Shown here piece by piece: positions 36,201-47,070 of a DNA stretch of 64,000 nt; positions within the stretch are counted from its first letter, which is position 1; the number at the start of each line of letters is the position of its first letter. The DNA is from Strigops habroptila (lineage: Eukaryota > Chordata > Aves > Psittaciformes > Psittacidae). Position numbers and translations under genes: made by a program. The DNA lies in contig NC_044289.2 in NCBI RefSeq assembly GCF_004027225.2, positions 4,081,761 through 4,145,760 on the forward strand, in the 5' to 3' direction. Below the pieces are notes generated by a model, which did not search any database, had not been told where the DNA came from, and was given only the letters and a program-made list of their open reading frames with translations.

Positions 36201-39200
36201 CATCTTTGTCTTCTGTTGGGTCTGGTTCAACTTCTTTTGTTTCTGACTGCTGAGTCTCTTCTGCTTGTGTATCCCCTCCTTCCTCATCCAACATAAAGGG
36301 CTTCTTCTTTTTCTTCTTCTTCTTGCTCATAGTGGGATCAAAAATCATCTGTAAAAGTCAAGAGTTCCTTAGCTACATAATAACCACCTACCATTTAATA
36401 TTTACAACACCTTTAAGTTTCCCTCAACATTCCTTCAGTTACCCAAACTGTTCCTTGGCTTCAGTCCCCACTAGGGATTTTTCTAGAGCTGTAACAACAT
36501 AATACAAATTCACTGACTCAAACCAGTGATTAGAGACTTCTTTAAGAATATCATCTACTTACTAGTTCAGCTGAAAACATATTAAAATCTTTGACAGGCT
36601 AGTTACCAACTACTCCTACATTTTGGTACCACTATGGACTCAAGTTTTAAAGTAAGACTATGCAAAGCAATCACTGAACCACTCAGCATTAGGAAAAACT
36701 TTAAGCACATCTATACCTCTAGAGCCCAAAAAACCTAGAAGGGGCTGGTGATACAGCAAGACCTGTATTGGCTCTCAGTGCTATGAAGTAGCAAAGGTCT
36801 CATCCTTTTCCCCCCAGGTGGGAAACTGAATCTCAGAGATCAAGTGATTAAAAGCTGTTAATGTGTTCTGTAGACAGCAAAGCAGCTTCACTCAACTAGT
36901 CTATGAAAAAGACACTAACCCCAAGACTCACTTTTAACCTATTCATCACCTGCAGACCTGAGATATTTAACACGAGCTCTTCAGTTTTCCAACACAGGAA
37001 CGTTTCTTTCTTTTTTCACAAGATGCAAGTTTGACATCATAGCCATTGGTCAGCTTTGTTACATACCTCTGGCCATATTTTCACACCACAGTATATTTAT
37101 ATTTATATACATTAATATTTAATACATTAAACCATTTTAGACACTTTAATGAGACTCTTTCTCCAGTTTTTCTTATCAAGTAACTGAAGAGTGTTCTCAG
37201 AGATAGTTAAAATTCAGCACCACAAATACCCTCACTCCTGAAAATACCACCACTTCAGAGAAGCAGTTCTCCAACTTCTTGGTTTGTTGCACCCTGCCAG
37301 TTTGGCAGTTTCCCTCCCTACACAAAGCAATCTTGTCCTCACACTTGTCATTCTCCTACATATGGTATTCTTGTGATATTCTTCCAATTTGGGGGGACTT
37401 ACATGTTTCATAAAGGCTCTATTCAAGGCAGTAAACTGCACCTATGGGTGTATGAAGCACAGCATCATGGGACACTGAAGCCTGAGGCTTTCAAACTGCT
37501 GAGTGAGTTTTTAGTGGGACACACTGTGCTAGAATGATTTTCAAAACAGTTCTGCCAGAGGGTTCCCTCTACTGCTCAGACAGACTCACGTATGAATCAT
37601 GCTCTTGTAATGCACATCAATCAAAGAATATGCACAACCGGTTACACTGTCTGCTGCCTTCCTCTTGTAACCTCCACAGTCCGCTGAAACAGAAGGAAAG
37701 CTGCCTGCACCAGCAGGAGTCCACAGCCTTGGGAACAAGCACATGACCACCACTTTCAAGATTATGACTCATTTCAAAGAAGCTTTGCAAAACTATGAAG
37801 TTTCATGTTTGCTTAGCCATGTGAGAACACGTAAGATTACACTCAGATCTTAATTTCTAAGAAGGAATCAGCCCACCAGCCCCAAATCACTCTTCTCTGT
37901 GAAGAGAAAAACATCTTTCATTCTGAACCACCATAAAGCATCTTGTGTCTACGAGAGACAGACTGTGTCTTCAGTAGTACCACACTAACCTGAAGCTAAC
38001 ACACAAGGACAACTTCTGGATGCAGGAGATAGTTTTGACGTTGAAAAAACAATGTAGCTGGCCTTGAAAAGTGCACTGCTCTGAAGGTCCACTCCACCCA
38101 GTCAGGTCATGACAAGCTTCTGCAAGCCTAAGACCTAGCCATAACATGCTAACTGCTCTCACGAAACTAATTTAAGAGTTCCACAACCTGAGAAGGAGGT
38201 CTGTGTTCATCAAGGCCTTCAACGAAAACAAAGCAGGGGTCTTGGCTCACACACACTTTAATAAATCACGATATAAACTAACCAGCCTGATAACCAGGCT
38301 AGTCTGTGGTTTGCCTTTCTGACACAGACATTGCAGAAGTTTCTTTGTTCCTTATGTCTATGCGGTATGTTTGATTAGTCGAAGCATTATGATACCATTT
38401 AAGCACTAAAAAACTGTAGAAAGTTGCAGGCCCTCTATTGAAAGGCCTGTAGCTCCCAACCCAAACACACCAAACCTATGCTTTTCCTGGTTAGACACAG
38501 TTATAAATTTCTTTCCTGTTTCTGCTCTCAAAGCCAAATTCCCATATGGGGTCTTCTGTAGACCACACAGTTCCTTCTCATATCTATATATGGCTACTCC
38601 TTATTTCAAATGCCTACACAGTCAAAATCCCAACTTAAATCCCATTTCATCAGTCTAAACAAACATGCATGTCTACAGGCTCGTCTACAAAGCAGACAGC
38701 ACCTCTGCACTGATCAAGTTAGTTCAGGTACCCTTACACTACGCTGAGTTGATGTCTACGATGGAGTGCAAAGTTATTAAGACTAATTAAGACCCAAACC
38801 CTCTGGCTGCTCAAAACAGCAGCATTATCCAATATTATTTCCTGAAGCTTCATAAAACTACAGGGCCAGAACTTTTCGATATCTAGTAGATAGCACCTGT
38901 ATTGCCTCTGCTGTGCCACATTTGAAGAGTAGAGGTTTCTACCAGGGAGTTTATACACACCTCTGAAAATTTTGAGCTACGGTCCAATGCAACAAAACAA
39001 GGTTTTGAAACATCTATACCAGTTTAAGGTGCAAGTTTGTCTTCATGTGTCTTCACCCTCCTCAACTTCATAGAACTGCTGACTTTAAAGTTTCACCAAC
39101 TTACCGTCAGCAACAAACTATTTGGTTCCTAAGAATCAGAGATACAGAAGTCCCAGAAGGCCTATGCGCTTACTCTGTCTCATACTTTAGCCAGAACTAC

Positions 39201-40645
39201 GAGCAACAGCTCAACTATGATATCTACTACCAATTTTACTCTGTCAGTCTGCTACATAAGCAATCCAGAAATGTAACTTTACTACAGCATTCAAGGCCAG
39301 GTTGGACGGGGCTTGGAGCAACCTGCTCTAGTGGAAGGTGTCCCTGCCTGTGGCAGAGGGTTGGAACTGGATGAGCTTTAAGGTCCCTTCCAACCATAAC
39401 CTTTCTATGATTCTATACTAGGTATTCCTGATGATACCTCGATGTCAGAACGAGTGCATTATGCAAGAAAAATTATTTTACTGACACTTAAACTAAATCC
39501 AAACCAGAAACTCCAGATGAACTTCTTCATGGACCTACGATCACCTGAGACAGAAAGCATCTGACGCAAGGATTCCTGGGTCTTAATTTCTGGAACCAGA
39601 GTACAACCTAGGAATTAGAACTGCAGTCCCAAGGACACAATTAGGCATAAAAATACAGCACATTCATTCTAGATGCTAAAGCAGCTGAGTAAGTCAGTCC
39701 CAGCTACCATTAAAGTAATTATTACACTAGTTCTCCTTTATTATGTAGGACAAACTACAACTTGCCTGTGTCCAAGGCTAGAACTCAGAAGGAAACAAGC
39801 CACACAGGTATTTTAAACAACACCAGAAAGAAGATACAAGACCAACAACAGCCATCTCAGTGCAGTTTCCCACATGCTATAGAGTCAACCAGCCAGGGTG
39901 CTTATAACCTCATACACGTAAAGCTTTCCCTTTCCCCCTGAGAGCAACAGAAATGAGGTTAGTAAAGGTGCCAACATCTACAACACTTGAAAGATTTCTC
40001 AGAGACAGATGTATTTACTTCCTTGGAAGTGTGCCTCAGCAAACACCATCGGATGCGGAAAGCCTTAAGTTATCGTTTGTTAAAAAGTAGGTGTTTAGCT
40101 CTCGGGGTTAAAACACAAGATACGGAAACTCCAAACAGTGGCAAGTAAGCTGACTAAACGCCATGTATCGCCAGAAGAGCGCGAAACACGCTGGAGAAGA
40201 GGCAGCGGGGGAACCTGCCTTCCTCCGCGGCCCTCGCCCCGCAGATACGGCCTCCAGCAGAACTCGGGGACCTGCCGGCGGGTTCTGGGCCTCGGCACGA
40301 ACCGCGGGGCCAGGCCACACCCGCGGCCAGGCGGGGTCCGCAGCGCGCTGAGGCCGGGAGGGCCCGGGGAAGGCGCCAGCCCCGCACCCGGCCGGGCCTC
40401 AGCTCCCCCTGCTCGGGGCCGGCAGCGGCCGGAGCCTCCCGGTGGGGCTGCGGGACCCGCGCACCGCCGCTCTCCCGAGCTCCGGGGCGCGGGCTCTGCA
40501 CACGGGCGGAGGCCGCGCTCGCTGCCGGGCGCAGGCCTCAGGCCCGGTCGCCCACATGGCGGCGGCCCCGGCCGCGGCGCAGGCCTGGAGCCCGGTTCCC
40601 CCGACGGCGGTGGTGGCTGCCGGGTCTCACCTCGTCGCCCGACAT
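30051..40645 (-). CDS. EIF2S2: EIF2S2, eukaryotic translation initiation factor 2 subunit beta (complete, nine coding exons)
   Basis: Nine minus-strand exons join with correct phases: 40645-40631, 36348-36168, 35241-35138, 34190-34055, 33725-33625, 33230-33082, 32166-32110, 31086-31001 and 30226-30051. They give 1005 bp, 334 residues and a TAG stop; human has 333. eIF2 beta is part of the eIF2 GTPase complex that carries Met-tRNAi to the 40S subunit in the cytosol, and its Lys blocks bind eIF5 and eIF2B epsilon. The sequence shows all three Lys blocks (residues 14-21, 80-85 and 125-130), the conserved core around [13 protein letters not shown] and the C4 zinc ribbon (Cys 282, 285, 303, 306). 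The one-residue excess over human lies in the Glu-rich N-terminal linker (DEEGGDTQ). All motifs are intact, so the gene should be functional. Confidence 0.98.
31001..31086 (-). CDS. EIF2S2: EIF2S2 coding exon 8
   Basis: The 86-bp exon encodes [20 protein letters not shown] then ENVLRRYI, with acceptor caaattag and donor GTAAGT. It completes the core that precedes the zinc ribbon. Confidence 0.97.
32110..32166 (-). CDS. EIF2S2: EIF2S2 coding exon 7
   Basis: The 57-bp exon encodes [18 protein letters not shown] plus split codons, with acceptor tttttag and donor GTAAGG. The length is a multiple of three, but the exon lies inside the folded core, so skipping would probably destroy the protein. 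Confidence 0.96.
32642..32662. repeat. (G)21 homopolymer in EIF2S2 intron 6
   Basis: There is an uninterrupted run of 21 G on the plus strand, so the EIF2S2 pre-mRNA would carry 21 C. It lies about 420 bp upstream of the exon 6 donor on the plus strand, well away from splice sites. Confidence 0.95.
33082..33230 (-). CDS. EIF2S2: EIF2S2 coding exon 6: start of folded core
   Basis: The 149-bp exon encodes [20 protein letters not shown], then [20 protein letters not shown] and FVNFTDICK. The acceptor is ttggcag and the donor is GTAAGT. This is the alpha/beta core of eIF2 beta, nearly identical to human. Confidence 0.97.
33625..33725 (-). CDS. EIF2S2: EIF2S2 coding exon 5: eIF2-gamma-binding segment
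   Basis: The 101-bp exon encodes [20 protein letters not shown] followed by [13 protein letters not shown], with acceptor tttacag and donor GTACTG. The WxGSxRDYxY block is the most conserved signature of eIF2 beta; in yeast the same region is part of the contact to the gamma subunit. Confidence 0.97.
34055..34190 (-). CDS. EIF2S2: EIF2S2 coding exon 4: third lysine block
   Basis: The 136-bp exon encodes [24 protein letters not shown], six lysines and [15 protein letters not shown]. The acceptor is tttgcag and the donor is GTAAAA. Confidence 0.97.
35138..35241 (-). CDS. EIF2S2: EIF2S2 coding exon 3: second lysine block
   Basis: The 104-bp exon encodes [14 protein letters not shown], six lysines, [15 protein letters not shown], with an acceptor tttttag and a donor GTTTGT. 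Its frame follows exon 2 through a split Asp codon. Confidence 0.97.
36168..36348 (-). CDS. EIF2S2: EIF2S2 coding exon 2: first lysine block, acidic linker
   Basis: The acceptor is tttacag and the donor is GTAAAG. The 181-bp exon encodes MIFDPTMS, eight lysines, [12 protein letters not shown] and a Glu/Asp-rich linker ending SRKK. The lysine block is written mainly as AAG codons, a trinucleotide run seen as ttcttcttcttc on the plus strand. Confidence 0.97.
36349..40630 (-). other. EIF2S2 intron 1, 4.3 kb
   Basis: The largest EIF2S2 intron contains one CR1 tail (39288-39417) and the CpG-island edge near 40.2 kb. I see no other exon or RNA gene in it. Confidence 0.75.
39288..39417 (+). repeat. 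CR1 LINE 3' end in EIF2S2 intron 1, antisense to the gene
   Basis: The tail reads cattcaaggccaggttggac, gcttggagcaacctgctcta, gtggaaggtgtccctgcc and gttggaactggatgagcttt, ending ctatgattctata. Confidence 0.92.
40631..40645 (-). CDS. EIF2S2: EIF2S2 coding exon 1 (MSGDE)
   Basis: The start codon is read from plus 40645. Five codons, MSGDE, run into the donor GAG/GTGAG. The start has a strong context (gcagccATGt) and lies in the CpG island. The same five residues begin human eIF2 beta. The 5'UTR upstream is GC-rich; its start is not defined by the sequence. Confidence 0.95.
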
Positions 40646-40740
40646 GGCTGCGGCCTGGCGCTGAGCGAGGCGCGGGGAACAGGCGGAGCGGAGCAGCGGG
40701 CACCCGGAGATCAACCGCTACCCGACCGCCGCGCTCGCCT

Positions 40741-40749
40741 ATTGCATCA
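40741..40749 (-). promoter_or_regulatory. C/EBP-ATF response element (CARE/AARE), TGATGCAAT
   Basis: The plus strand reads ATTGCATCA; in EIF2S2 direction this is TGATGCAAT, the exact consensus of the composite site bound by ATF4 with C/EBP proteins, as in the CHOP (DDIT3) promoter. It lies 96 bp upstream of the EIF2S2 ATG within the CpG island. Function is inferred. Confidence 0.55.
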
Positions 40750-40770
40750 GCGCTCCCCTCCCCCGCCGCC

Positions 40771-40782
40771 CGCGCCTGCGCG
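40771..40782. promoter_or_regulatory. NRF1-like site
   Basis: CGCGCCTGCGCG differs at one position from the NRF1 consensus YGCGCAYGCGCR. A second, weaker version (tgcgcctgcgcc) lies at 40821-40832. Both are in the CpG island just upstream of the response element. Confidence 0.35.
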
Positions 40783-41241
40783 CCCGCCGCGGCGCCTCGC
40801 GGGAGTTGTCGTTCCCGGGCTGCGCCTGCGCCGCGGCGGGGACCTGTGCGGCCCGGTTCGGCTCCCCGCGGCCGGGGCGGGCGGGTCCGTGCGCACCTCC
40901 GGCCGGCCCGTTCCCCGGCGGCAAGGCCCGCGGGTGGTGGCCGCCGCTGACCGTGGGTGCTGGTGTGAGGGGGGAGCAGCGGCGGCAGGACCCTCACGAA
41001 GTAGCGTGCCCTGAAGGAGCCCTTGTTGCTCCCAAAGCGCCTCTTCCCGCGGTTTATACTGGGCCCACGAAGAGCATGTTCCCCAGTTTTGTTGCACGCA
41101 AAAGCATGAAGGGAATAGGAGGAATGAGAAAATGACCTGGCGGAGGCACCGGGGAGAACTGGGTGGTGGCTGCGATCAGAGTAGGGGAGAAATGCAATGC
41201 TGCTGTTTCCATCATTAAAAAAGCAGACCTACCTTGCTCCC

Positions 41242-41610
41242 TCAGAATCGCAGGCTCCTTGGTGGAAGAAAGGACTTGAGGAGAGTGCCTGGTGCAACCT
41301 GCTTGCTCAGGCAGCTAACCAGAACAGGATGCTCAGGACCTTGTCCTGCTGGGTTTTGGGTAACTCCAAGGGTGAGGACACCACAAAGTTCCACCACCTT
41401 CATGGTAAAAATGGGTTTTCTGTAAGGAGAATTTCCCGTACTTCAACCTTGCCTGCTGCCCTTTGTCCTGTCACCCAGAACAGTCTGTCTCTGTCTAGTT
41501 TATTCCCTTCTGCACATTGATAAGATCGCCCTAGAGCCTTCTCTTTTATAGGTTTAACAGTCCAAGCTCTCAGCTTCTCCTCATGCGTCAGATGCTCCAA
41601 TCCCTTAGTC
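41242..41610 (-). repeat. Older CR1 LINE copy, minus orientation
   Basis: A degenerate but long CR1 3' segment in reverse complement includes ccctttgtcctgtcacccag, cacattgataagatcgccct, agagccttctcttttatagg, agctctcagcttctcctcat and cagatgctccaatcccttag. It is more diverged than the short tails and so probably older. Confidence 0.8.
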
Positions 41611-42559
41611 CTTCCTCCTCATTCCATTTCCATAGTGCTAGCTAATACAAGAACGTGGCACTAACACGCCACAGAATGACTTACCACAAAGTGTGTGTTA
41701 AAATTCCGCCTCCCAACCAACTCTTTGAAATCAAAAGGTCATCCATTTCATGCAAGACTTAGCGTTAAAGCAGAAACATCCACGCAGACATTGTTACAGG
41801 CTGTTCTAAGTTTTAATATTCCCAGAACATTTGCATTCTTGAAGTCCTGTAACTTCCTATTGTGTGGTGTAAACATGTACTATTCTTTTTCTTAGTGGGA
41901 GATTTTGCACACTATATAATTTAACTGTTTTTAATCACCTACAAGAAAAGACTGCCCATCTTGTCTATCCTTGGTCTTCCCTTCACCCCCCTTTCTTGCT
42001 TGCCTCAGTTGAAAATGAGTGTGTACAGCACACTCTGTAAACAAAGCCATCAGTTTAGAGACGTAGCACCAGCACAGGATCAGTTTTAGTGTTTCCCGGT
42101 ATGACTACAATGCTTTTCTCTTAAACCTCTGAAACACAACTTCAAAAGATTACCTTTCTTGCTTGCTTCAATACCACCACATTCCCGTGGGTATTTGCAG
42201 CATTTGTGTCCTTGTGACTGGTGTTATGTCACAGAGATACCATGGATTGTCAGGTACTGCAGGCAGCTGTTATTTAATGCTATTGATAAGTTGAGCAGAC
42301 ACATTTGGTGTTGCTGTGACACTGAAGATGGTCTCCCACCAAATTCTTCCTTCTTTTGCTGCGAATGTTTGCTTCGACATCCCTGTCATATGAGACTGTT
42401 CACGCTGAAAGACTTCATTAGCATGAAGCCAGAGCTCATGGATTGCCAATGACCATGCCTGCACTGACCTACCCACGGCCTGATACCTGCCTCACTTCCC
42501 AGAGCTCACTCAGACCAGCCTCCTGTCCTGGGACAGGGTAACCGTATTTTTAGATCACC

Positions 42560-43130
42560 CCAATTACATTTGCCTAAGGTGGTCTTAAAACCCACCATGG
42601 ACAGAGATTCTCTCTTCAGCCTGTTCAAGTGCTTGGCAAAAAAATGTCTTCATCTTCCTTGCTGTGGTTTAATCCAGTGCCTGTTGTAATGTCTGCTGAG
42701 GACACAGAAGTTCACTGTTCTGTGTGTGACAACCCATGGACCTTTGGAATATCTCTGTGCCCCTTCCTGTCTTGCCCCCACTGTCTTCTTTTTCAGAAGA
42801 TGCAAATCCAGCCCCTCCAACCTTTTTCACAAGATCATATTTTTTTGTTCTCTTCTCATTTGCATTGCTGTCTTCTGCACCTCACTGATTTACGTACTTA
42901 AGTGCAGTGCCCAATACTGGGCATAGTACGTTCATTGGATACCTTGGTGGTACCAAATAGAGCAGCATAATTCCCTCAATATCTCATCCATAACGTATCT
43001 GTTAATACATTCTAGAATAAGCTTCACCATTTTCTTTGCCAGTAATACTTGGGGGCCAAGTACTGGTGACAAATACCCTGAGATACCTAGTGATCACAGA
43101 CCCCAAGATTTCCTCCTTTTGGGCTCCCTA
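42560..43130 (-). repeat. Ancient CR1-like LINE relic, minus orientation
   Basis: Blocks in order resemble the reverse complement of old amniote CR1: catttgcctaaggtggtctt, catggacagagattc, cagcctgttcaagtgcttgg, cagtgcccaatactgggcat, agtacg, gagcagcataattccctc and ctgttaatacattctagaat. Similarity is patchy and from memory, which fits an element that predates birds. Confidence 0.55.
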
Positions 43131-44596
43131 ATGAATAAGACATAACATATAATGTTGTGCACATACATAATACACAATATTTGGAAAATGCCAGAGGAAG
43201 AGCTGGTGGGAGCTGCTGGAAGTGCTATGCTGGAGTTACGATCTGATCTTTAGATAGAAACCAAAACGCTATCTTTGAATCTCCTGGTGCAGACACTGCA
43301 ACATCAAAGGCATGCCTGGGAATCATGTTTTATTGATTTTAACCCCTCCTCTGCTCATATTCAAGATGCAAAACTTCACTGTTCTATTTTCTTCTTTGCT
43401 CTCCTTGTGAATTAAATAAGTTCGAGAAACTTAAGAGTGCTGTTGCATTAGTTGTTACCAATTACAACATTTGGCCAAGAACAGCTGGAACTAGTGTCTT
43501 TGATCTGATACTTGGGTAAAAAGTCCTGTGTGAGTTTTGGTTAGGAAGGCACAGTCTGGGTTAAAGGATTTGCAGAAACACACGGAGTCATGACATATTA
43601 AGAAAGAGGGATATGATGCAGTAGAATTTTAACTTTACTAACTAAAATTCAGATACTTAAAGCTCATAAATTGGGTACACTGGAAGTGGTATGCAGTTCT
43701 CCAAGTTGGAGTCTGAAAGTGATGAGCAATCACAGCCTGGCATGAATAAACTGCAGCTAACACCCTGAACTGGGGGATGGCACGATGAAAATCCCAGTCA
43801 TGGAAATATGCTTGCGGTGGCTGTGGGGTCGTCTTCCCTCTGAGTATTGCCCAGCCCTCCAGAAAAAGACCTTGTGAGTTTGCTTCTCTGCATTCTGAGC
43901 CCTGCTGTAGAGCTCCCTGTGGTGCTGAAGACATACTTTCACACTGTGTCAGAAACCAAAAACATCAGACATCTATTTTAAGTGGCTGTTACACACATAA
44001 ACTATGATTCTAGCATTAGCATCACACATAGCTGTTTCAATGTGAGATATGTTTGTGTGATTTCCTGGGGAGCAAAAGGAAGAATGTCATTCTGGCTGCT
44101 GTTAGGTTGTGGCCAAACATCTCTTTTTGTACAGAGTGGAGTTCACTCTTCCATGGTGTTGGTGTAAGTCTGGGCACAATTTAAGGCTTATGTGAGCATT
44201 GGGTTTTAAAGCAGATTTTGCTTTACATTTTGTGTAAGGCAGTTTTTACTAAGTCTATGCATAGCAGTGAATTCTGCTCTCAGTAAGTAATTTCATTTTA
44301 AAATGTCTAGTCTAAAGGTTGTTTGGAATAAGTGGAATAAGCTGGGCTTAAACTCACTGACACAGGTTTTAACCATTGCCCTTTGCTTGAGATAACTGTA
44401 AGATAGAATTGTAGCCCTATGTTCACCCCAAAAAAGTGAAAGAGCAAGAAGGATCAATGGAAATCTGGAGCAAAAACGCCTGTGCTTTTAGGGAAGCCTG
44501 GAGAATGGATGATGTAGGTTTGGAGAAGTAGCTGTATGGAAAAAGACAGCTTTCTAGTAAAGCAGCCCGGACAAACAGGACCCCTGTGAGAAGGCA

Positions 44597-45100
44597 TCAG
44601 ACAGAGGAAGCTTGCAGGACTTGATCACAGCCTGGGGGTGAGGACAGAGAAGGATCTGCATCACAGCCAAAAGCCGGACTGGTAGGGATGGAAGTGACAA
44701 GAGTTCTGGCTATGCAGAGAAGGAATAGCCAACAGGGGAAAAGGAGAATTTCAGCCCCTCCCTGTGGCTTTGCACTAAATGTCTTTTTGAAAAGCCAAAT
44801 TCGCATTTTACTCAGGCCGTTCATACAGTGGTGAAAACGCTTCCCAAAGGGATCCAGCTCTTGGTCAACATGCCTATTTTTGAGGCTTCTGCCAGTCCAC
44901 AGTCTAGCATCATTCAGGCTGAGTGCAAGTTTTCTTCTGTCTTTCACCATGCTTTTATCTACCCAGTATGTGAAATCCTCAGCCACTTCAAAACCTGCAA
45001 ATCCATCCTTAATCCTCTTTGTCACAATACTTAGGAAAACATAGCAGTGCTCAGGCTCTGCTGGTGTGCTAGATTCACTGTTATTTTCTTCCCCATCCCC
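44597..45100 (-). other. Unidentified open frame of 168 codons
   Basis: The minus frame is open from a stop at 45101-45103 to the stop at 44597. The first ATG leaves 142 codons. The middle reads KRIKDGFAGFEVAEDF and later DQELDPFGKRFHHCMNGLSK, with a mixed, protein-like composition and then a hydrophobic stretch (LLFPCWLFLLCIARTL). I recognise no family. No splice or promoter context supports it, so it may be chance or a decayed exon or pseudogene. Confidence 0.2.
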
Positions 45101-46739
45101 CTACTCGCTCTTGTGTTTTTCTTAATTTCTGTTATTAAATAATAAAATAGATTCAACATTTGCTTTCTTTTGAGGCAAAGTGTTCAACAGTGTTTGGAGA
45201 GAAAAAATTTAAAGTCACTTCCAGAGGACTGTTAGATTGTTTATGAGGAAGTGGAATGTGCCATAATTAGCCATCCTAAAATCCATTTTCCACTCCAAAA
45301 ATGATCCTGTGTTGTTGCAAACTGGAGTAAAGAGTAGAATCACTCTCAAACAACCTAAAACGGTTAAGGGAATGTTACATTGGGCTGCAGTTGTATGGAA
45401 ATGCACACAAAGGCAGAGGTTTGAACCCCTTGGCAAAATTTTAAGCAGTGGCTTTAAGTTAGATCATAATTTTTGGGCTGCTTGAGAAAACCAGACACAA
45501 GCAGCATAGAAAAGGTTGAAAGTTATAGTCCAAAGCTGAATTTCATGGTAACTGGTAGTCTTAGCAAAACAATAAGCCAAAGGCTGAGGTCTTAAAAGGG
45601 AAAACTGTACTTACAGTCAATTAATGCAATTCAGTTACTGGAATGTACCATATCTGCTCTCTGGAATCCAGGAGACAGTCAAGCCATAGTCCTCCTGCCA
45701 GTCAATCCTTGCCTTGCTTTTCCCTCTCAAAACCTTTTAGTCCCTATTTTCTTCTGGTTTCTTTACACAAAGCATTTCTGTCCAAATGCTTTCTCAGGTC
45801 TGGAGAACTCCACATTTTCTCATGACCAGAGATTATTTTCTAAACCCTGCCACTATACAGTTATATAAAAAATTCTCTTTTCCTGAAAGCCACACTCCCA
45901 TAGCCAATGGATTTATTTACTCCATGTGGAGCAATCACGTCACCATTGTCTTCTAAGTAATGCCATGTGGCGTTTCTCCCAACTATAGTCCTAAAGAGAC
46001 TTGGTCCTGAAGACTGTAGTCCTTAAGGGCTTATCAAAAGTGGTTTACTGCAGAAAAAGTATTGTTCCTAACTAGGGTGTAACCCTGGCACTCAGGACCT
46101 CAGTGATATGTCTCTTCAAGCTCCTGACAGGTTGTTTGCTACTTCTCTGTGGTGGTGTTCCTTGGCGTGATGGCTATTGGCTGTCTCTGCAGGGAGGAGT
46201 AATAGCGATTGAGGTGATCATCACTCCCACTTGGACCATTTTCTTCCTGGACTGAGTTATTCTCTGAACCTTTTCCAATATCCAACCCAAGATTACCTGT
46301 GAGTCAGGAAACATCAGATTGTTTTCTTTCCTCCACTTCATGTCCCAAGGGATGGGAAATGCCTTCCAATATTGAATGCCAAATGTCCAAAGGGCATCAT
46401 CCCTCTCGCTGCACTGTTCAGGGAGTCTGCTCAGCTCTTTTGTGTTGTCAGCTGAGAGAAGTCAAACATTACAATGATTTCCAGGCAGAGATGGAGATTA
46501 TATGGCTAATTATAGATTAAATAATAGTTTGCATCAACATTTATCATGAGACAGCAAGGTTGGTTGGCCTGAAGTGATGCGACCATGTAGCTGGATCCAA
46601 GCTACATCTCTTGTCTCGCAAAAAGATATCTCCTATGGAGCTGCCCAAAGCACCGTCATCCATCTGTCAGTCTGTCCCCACCGCAACCCTGAGCAGCAAC
46701 ACTGTGCCCAGCAGAGCAGCTGCATGGAAGAGAGTTCTG

Positions 46740-47070
46740 CTGGGAAAGCCCGTGGAAGAGTAGGTTCCGCCCGAGGAAAAGCCGGTTCCTCACCAGCGTG
46801 ACCGGCTGTCGGGATCTGCCCTTCGCCTGCACATTCCTCTCTCACCGCCCCTTACGTCGTCATCTTGCACCCTCGCATCCTGCATCCCTATGGATCCTGC
46901 GGTTGCGAGGAGGGAGACCCGCGCCCTGCCGCCGCCAGAGGGCGCGAAGGGGGTGGGCCGGTGACAGCTACGGCCCCTCGCTCACCATCATTCCCATGGG
47001 AAGAGCCAGAAAGCCTTGGAAAACAGCGAGGCAACAGGAGTTGCGGATCCAATGAAAGAGCTTTGGGGGA
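46740..47070. promoter_or_regulatory. Isolated CpG-rich patch, candidate promoter or insulator
   Basis: About 330 bp are rich in CpG (gttccgcccgaggaaaagcc, cgcgccctgccgccgcc, gagcggggaggcggcg) within a region otherwise poor in CpG. It carries a CTCF-type motif (46932-46945) and a CRE-like cttacgtcgtcat near 46850. It lies 6 kb upstream of EIF2S2 and no recognised gene starts here. By synteny it could serve a distal ASIP first exon or an unannotated noncoding RNA. Confidence 0.45.
46932..46945 (+). promoter_or_regulatory. CTCF-type motif
   Basis: CCGCCAGAGGGCGC matches the core CTCF consensus (C-C-A/G-C-C-A-G-A/G-G-G-G-C-G-C) at every core position. A weaker half-match (agggggcgcta) lies at 47498-47508 in the same orientation. 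Confidence 0.5.

Larger units (their letters stand above)
40190..41010. promoter_or_regulatory. EIF2S2: CpG island, EIF2S2 promoter
   Basis: This block of about 0.8 kb is extremely GC- and CpG-rich, unlike the AT-leaning surroundings, and contains EIF2S2 exon 1. It has no plain TATA box upstream of the start codon, as expected for a housekeeping promoter. Long stop-free frames on both strands are a side effect of the composition. Its upstream half (40750-41010) could also drive divergent transcription. Confidence 0.9.

Noticed and set aside
40095..40997. Long open frames on both strands of the CpG island (300 and 270 codons)
   Set aside because: They overlap each other and EIF2S2 exon 1, are Pro/Arg/Ala/Gly-rich, and exist because very GC-rich DNA has few stop codons. 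No conserved motif is present.
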